From Candidatus Aerophobetes bacterium Ae_b3b (GTDB taxonomy: Bacteria; Aerophobota; Aerophobia; Aerophobales; AE-B3A), in contig NJBP01000071.1 in assembly GCA_005223085.1 (NCBI GenBank), forward strand, positions 1-8,993: DNA of 8,993 nt, written 5' to 3'. Below are positions 6,408 to 8,993 of the stretch, piece by piece (the stretch's first letter is position 1; each line of letters opens with the position of its first letter). The notes beneath the pieces are model-generated. The model had not been told where the DNA came from. It did no database searches and was given only the letters and a program-made list of their open reading frames with translations. A program made the translations under genes and the position numbers.

Positions 6408-6665
6408 GATTGGTTTACCTTTTCGGTAGAACTCGTGATTTAATTCCGATCCTTGACGAAGAAATAGAATGGTGTACGATAAGGTAGTGGAAAAAGGAGA
6501 AAAGATAATAAAGAAACTGAAACAGCCACCATTTCACGAGAGAACAGGGCACACTTTATATCCTAGTTTACACAACATCACATATCCTGGGTCAAGAAAG
6601 GATCGATTATTATAAACCCCATCATTTATAGAAAGCAAATAGAGTCATTAATTCTTAGATTTATT
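6408..6665. other. Intergenic stretch between divergent hisF and acyltransferase units
   Basis: With the hisF leader, the gap between the two genes is 368 bases. Apart from the hisF promoter and a weaker plus-strand promoter candidate at 6453-6480, I see no RNA gene, repeat or convincing coding region. A 48-codon frame (6469-6615) lacks a ribosome site and similarity. The frame of the acyltransferase gene stays open well upstream of its first start codon at 6666 (through at least 6582), without any ATG, GTG or TTG. Confidence 0.5.
6453..6480 (+). promoter_or_regulatory. Possible promoter for the acyltransferase gene
   Basis: TTGACG (6453-6458) is followed after 16 bases by TACGAT (6475-6480). 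The -35 is good and the -10 mediocre. It would give a leader of about 180 bases before the GTG at 6666. Weak support; listed because no better plus-strand candidate was found. Confidence 0.3.
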
Positions 6666-7394
6666 GTGGGTGTTGTGGTGGTAAAAATTGTTATTGAACA
6701 AAGTGTATACGAGGTAGTTGGAAAACAAGTACTTTTAAATCTGGTAATCCGCAGATTGTTCTACAGGTTTCTCTTTCAAAAAATCCTCTGTTATATTATT
6801 GTGATAAAAGTCCCCAGTTGGTTCATTCAGTTAATTCTGTTCCTTATCTTCAGAAGTAGCAGGATCACCATTGTGGGTGAGGGGAATCTGAAGAGGATTG
6901 AAAAGGAGAAACAGAGAGTTATCTTCGCCTTCTGGCACGGTAGTTATACATTACTGCTTGTTTCTCTCCGTACGAAGAAGGCGGTGACGTTAGTTCATTT
7001 GTCCTTTCGGGGAAACTATATAGCTCAATTAGCCTCCGCATTTAACTATCATATAGTAAGAACCTCCGGAAATGGAAGGTCGATCCTGGAACTTATCAAA
7101 AAGATCGAAGAGGGCTATTTAGGATTTATTGCTGCTGATGGTCCTCAGGGGCCATCTTGCAAAACTAAGCCAGGAACGATTTATATTGCTCAGAGGGCAA
7201 AAGCTATGATTGTTCCCTTAACGATAAAAGCTCACAGAGGGCTTGTGCTTGGTAAACGCTGGGACAAGCATTTTATTCCCCTACCTTTTAATAGAATTAC
7301 TGTGTTCATCGGCAGACCCATAGAGGTAAAACCCGGGGATTCTCTTAAAACAAAAGCAATGGAAGTAAATAGGTCCCTTCTTGTATTAACTTAA
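6666..7394 (+). CDS. DUF374 lysophospholipid-acyltransferase-type protein
   Basis: Residues from about 65 on follow the DUF374 branch of the LPLAT superfamily: ITIVGEGNL, then VIFAFWHGSY (85-94) with the catalytic-type histidine His91. Next come the basic FRGNYIAQ block, VRTSGNGRS, the conserved FIAADGPQGPSCKTKPG (154-170), VPLTIKA, WDKHFIPLPFNRI and FIGRPIEV. Such proteins transfer acyl chains onto membrane glycolipid or phospholipid precursors at the inner membrane; the acceptor here is unknown. The usual HRDGE-like signature after the first motif reads LSFRGNYIA, so the acidic residue is missing there. The N-terminus is about 50 residues longer than I expect and hydrophobic (a membrane anchor at about 40-62). 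GTG 6666 is the first possible start, with GTG 6675 and 6678 equally possible, and none has a good Shine-Dalgarno. It faces the dehydrogenase gene tail to tail. Confidence 0.8.
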   Translation: MGVVVVKIVIEQSVYEVVGKQVLLNLVIRRLFYRFLFQKILCYIIVIKVPSWFIQLILFLIFRSSRITIVGEGNLKRIEKEKQRVIFAFWHGSYTLLLVSLRTKKAVTLVHLSFRGNYIAQLASAFNYHIVRTSGNGRSILELIKKIEEGYLGFIAADGPQGPSCKTKPGTIYIAQRAKAMIVPLTIKAHRGLVLGKRWDKHFIPLPFNRITVFIGRPIEVKPGDSLKTKAMEVNRSLLVLT

Positions 7395-7458
7395 GAATAT
7401 TTAAATTACCTTTATAAGTCCTATTCGAGCATTTGACAGTGGCAAGCTTTGGTAAACT

Positions 7459-8655
7459 TTAATCCCAGGGATAAAGCACAGGTTTTAATCCATCGGCCTC
7501 TGTGGTAAAAAACTCTTGAGGGTCTGTAGCCAAAGAGTACTTTCGAGAAGAAGTGAAGCCTTTTAAGGAGAGTTTCCCTTCCTTTAACCAGGAAATGATA
7601 GTTTCCATTGTTTTAGTGGAACAGCCACTGGTTCCTATAGTTTTGGCAGCATGATAATGGTGTTGGTCCATATCCACCTTGTCCGCCTTCTCATGAGCTC
7701 CACCAAAGCAGGCACCAACTGCATACCCCTCAGGGTTGCATATTTTTAGCATTAGCCTTTGGGCATCTGCATCCGAACAGGCTACTATTATGTCATCAAA
7801 GAGGTGTCCCTTGGTGAGATCCTCAAGACTTTTTACCAGATCATCCTCTATTTGCTCTTTTTCCAAAATTGATTTCTCGTTATAAGGAGGATGAATAACA
7901 GGAACTATAGCCTCTCCCAATACTTTTTTAACTAAATGAGCCTTTTCTTGGGATCGTACCAGGATAAATACTTTTTTTGCTCCCTCGATCCCACAGAGGC
8001 GGGCATAAATCATACTTACGCTTCCAGATCCAATAACGAAGCTAAAACCACCCTTTTTAATGCCTCCTCTAAAAAAGTGACGTCCTTCCCCATCCAATCT
8101 TACCGGGTGAGGGGTAGAAAAAATTGATTCCAAAGCGCAGGCAGCTGGCTCGACTAAAGCCGCCTCCTCATTGGATATATTATCCGGAATCCTCAATACT
8201 GAACCAGAAAGAGTTAACTCTTGAGGTATCCTCATATACTGAGAATAGCCACCATTTATATAAAAACTTAAAATGGTGATGGGTCTTTGAAGAAGCATTA
8301 AACTATGGTAGTATCGGGCAATTCTAGATTGAAAAGTGACTCTTTCACCAATTTGAAAGTTTAAATATTCATCAGATAACCTCTCTCCTTCTTTATACCC
8401 AATACCATCTTTTAACTTACTAACATTTTTTCCTACCTCAACTATTTCTGCCGCAAGCTCATGGCCTAATACTATAGGAGCATGAGAGTCCACTTTAGGA
8501 TGACCTTTATAAAATATAGTTCTATCAGTACCACATCTGGCAGAGGCCAATATTTTTACCATTATATCCGTGGAGGAGCAACCTATCCTCATCTCCTCTA
8601 ATCTAACATCCCCCGGGCTGTGATAAACAAAAGCTTTAGAGGTGTAGCTACTCAT
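7459..8655 (-). CDS. Zinc-dependent medium-chain dehydrogenase (sugar/polyol or L-sorbose-1-phosphate reductase-like)
   Basis: The 398-residue protein is a medium-chain dehydrogenase: a GroES-like catalytic domain (about 1-180) and a Rossmann NAD(P) domain with VIGSGSVSMIYARL (207-220). The catalytic zinc ligands are visible: Cys41 in ARCGTD, His65-Glu66 in VLGHELAAEI, and Glu169 in LVEPAACALE. The four cysteines of the structural-zinc lobe are absent; the equivalent stretch (about 100-140) contains no cysteine and is replaced by a hydrophobic, aromatic segment. The C-terminal pattern with QHHYHAAKTIGTSGCSTKTM (331-350) and the ISWLKEGKL helix recalls SorE-type and polyol dehydrogenases, so a sugar, sugar phosphate or polyol is the likely substrate. 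ATG with a GGGG/TAGAG ribosome site. It lies 31 bases after the fragmentary gene at 8687-8944 and probably shares its transcript. Cofactor preference cannot be read. Confidence 0.87.
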   Translation of the reverse strand: MSSYTSKAFVYHSPGDVRLEEMRIGCSSTDIMVKILASARCGTDRTIFYKGHPKVDSHAPIVLGHELAAEIVEVGKNVSKLKDGIGYKEGERLSDEYLNFQIGERVTFQSRIARYYHSLMLLQRPITILSFYINGGYSQYMRIPQELTLSGSVLRIPDNISNEEAALVEPAACALESIFSTPHPVRLDGEGRHFFRGGIKKGGFSFVIGSGSVSMIYARLCGIEGAKKVFILVRSQEKAHLVKKVLGEAIVPVIHPPYNEKSILEKEQIEDDLVKSLEDLTKGHLFDDIIVACSDADAQRLMLKICNPEGYAVGACFGGAHEKADKVDMDQHHYHAAKTIGTSGCSTKTMETIISWLKEGKLSLKGFTSSRKYSLATDPQEFFTTEADGLKPVLYPWD

Positions 8656-8686
8656 TTACTCTACCCCTTACAACCGGCTTTCTTCT

Positions 8687-8944
8687 CTATAAGCTGTCAA
8701 GCTCCTGGTCTTGATCTTGGGAAATCAATCTTCTCCAAGTCACCTTTCTAATAATAGGCAAACAGTTCAATTTTGTCCAATTGGATAGTTTCTGAACGGC
8801 GAATGGACGGTCAGTGTTCATGATATCAACCTGCTTATTTAGTTTAGTCCTTTCTTCTTTTAAATAGTACCAGAAAGTATTAGTACTTGGGAGATTTATA
8901 CGCGTATCGAGGTACTTTCCCCGCAGGAGCCTTATATCAGCCAC
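8687..8944 (-). pseudogene. C-terminal piece of an unrecognised protein, reading frame probably broken
   Basis: The frame gives 85 residues from a GTG at 8944. It reads like real protein, with a segment TRINLPSTNTFWYYLKEER (about 14-32), MNTDRPFAVQKLSNWTKLN, and a basic end PIIRKVTWRRL, but I do not recognise the family. The GTG has no properly spaced ribosome site (TAAG directly abuts it) and a TGA lies four codons upstream. In the neighbouring frame, the sequence is open from the window edge (8991) to a TAA at 8934-8932 and reads FTAPPKFKAYRADSL, also protein-like. A frameshift around 8945-8955 would join the two into one gene entering from the right. Alternatives are two overlapping genes or a sequencing error. 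It sits just upstream of the dehydrogenase, as an operon neighbour would. Confidence 0.45.
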
Positions 8945-8993
8945 CTTAACGAGTCAGCTCTGTAGGCTTTGAATTTAGGGGGAGCAGTGAATA

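Noticed and set aside
6469-6615. A 48-codon plus-strand frame starting at ATG in the gap upstream of the acyltransferase gene
   Set aside because: No Shine-Dalgarno, no recognisable motif, and its start lies inside the possible promoter of the next gene; most likely chance.
7395-7458. Gap between the converging acyltransferase and dehydrogenase genes examined for a bidirectional terminator
   Set aside because: AT-rich but with no stem of more than a few bases.

Overview
The window reads as a piece of a bacterial chromosome, probably from an uncultured or anaerobic bacterium. The bacterial call rests on three near-consensus sigma-70-type promoters, clear Shine-Dalgarno sequences and TTG/GTG starts, together with PspC/toast-rack membrane proteins and a DUF374 acyltransferase. 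No phylum can be fixed from this alone. There is no CRISPR array, tRNA, rRNA, transposase or integrase that I can see, and no obvious new multi-gene system. The content is a mosaic of short transcription units on both strands, with at least two gene remnants.

Left part (1-1000): a calcineurin-like phosphoesterase runs off the left edge on the minus strand. Divergent to it, a PIN-domain nuclease starts at a TTG behind a promoter with a perfect -10 and 17-base spacing. The PIN stop codon overlaps (ATGA) the start of a 42-codon reading frame that matches only the C-terminal third of the YbjQ/UPF0145 family.

Middle plus-strand part (1031-4291): a PspC-domain membrane protein overlaps the next gene, a membrane-anchored toast-rack/LiaF-like protein. 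Both carry the same membrane hairpin module, so the pair looks like an envelope-stress cassette. It is followed by a uroporphyrinogen-decarboxylase-superfamily protein (probably a corrinoid methyltransferase-type or related metalloenzyme) and a PPC/DUF296 domain protein, 39 bases apart.

Minus-strand unit (4326-6407): a consensus promoter drives hisF, the cyclase subunit of imidazole glycerol phosphate synthase with both catalytic aspartates, followed by an MFS exporter-type transporter. No hisH or other histidine gene is visible nearby.

Right part (6408-8993): a 258-base stretch without a supported gene leads into a DUF374 lysophospholipid-acyltransferase-type gene on the plus strand with an uncertain GTG start. 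Converging on it is a zinc-dependent medium-chain dehydrogenase that keeps the catalytic zinc ligands but lacks the structural-zinc cysteines. Upstream of that is the C-terminal piece of an unrecognised protein whose reading frame appears broken near the right edge.
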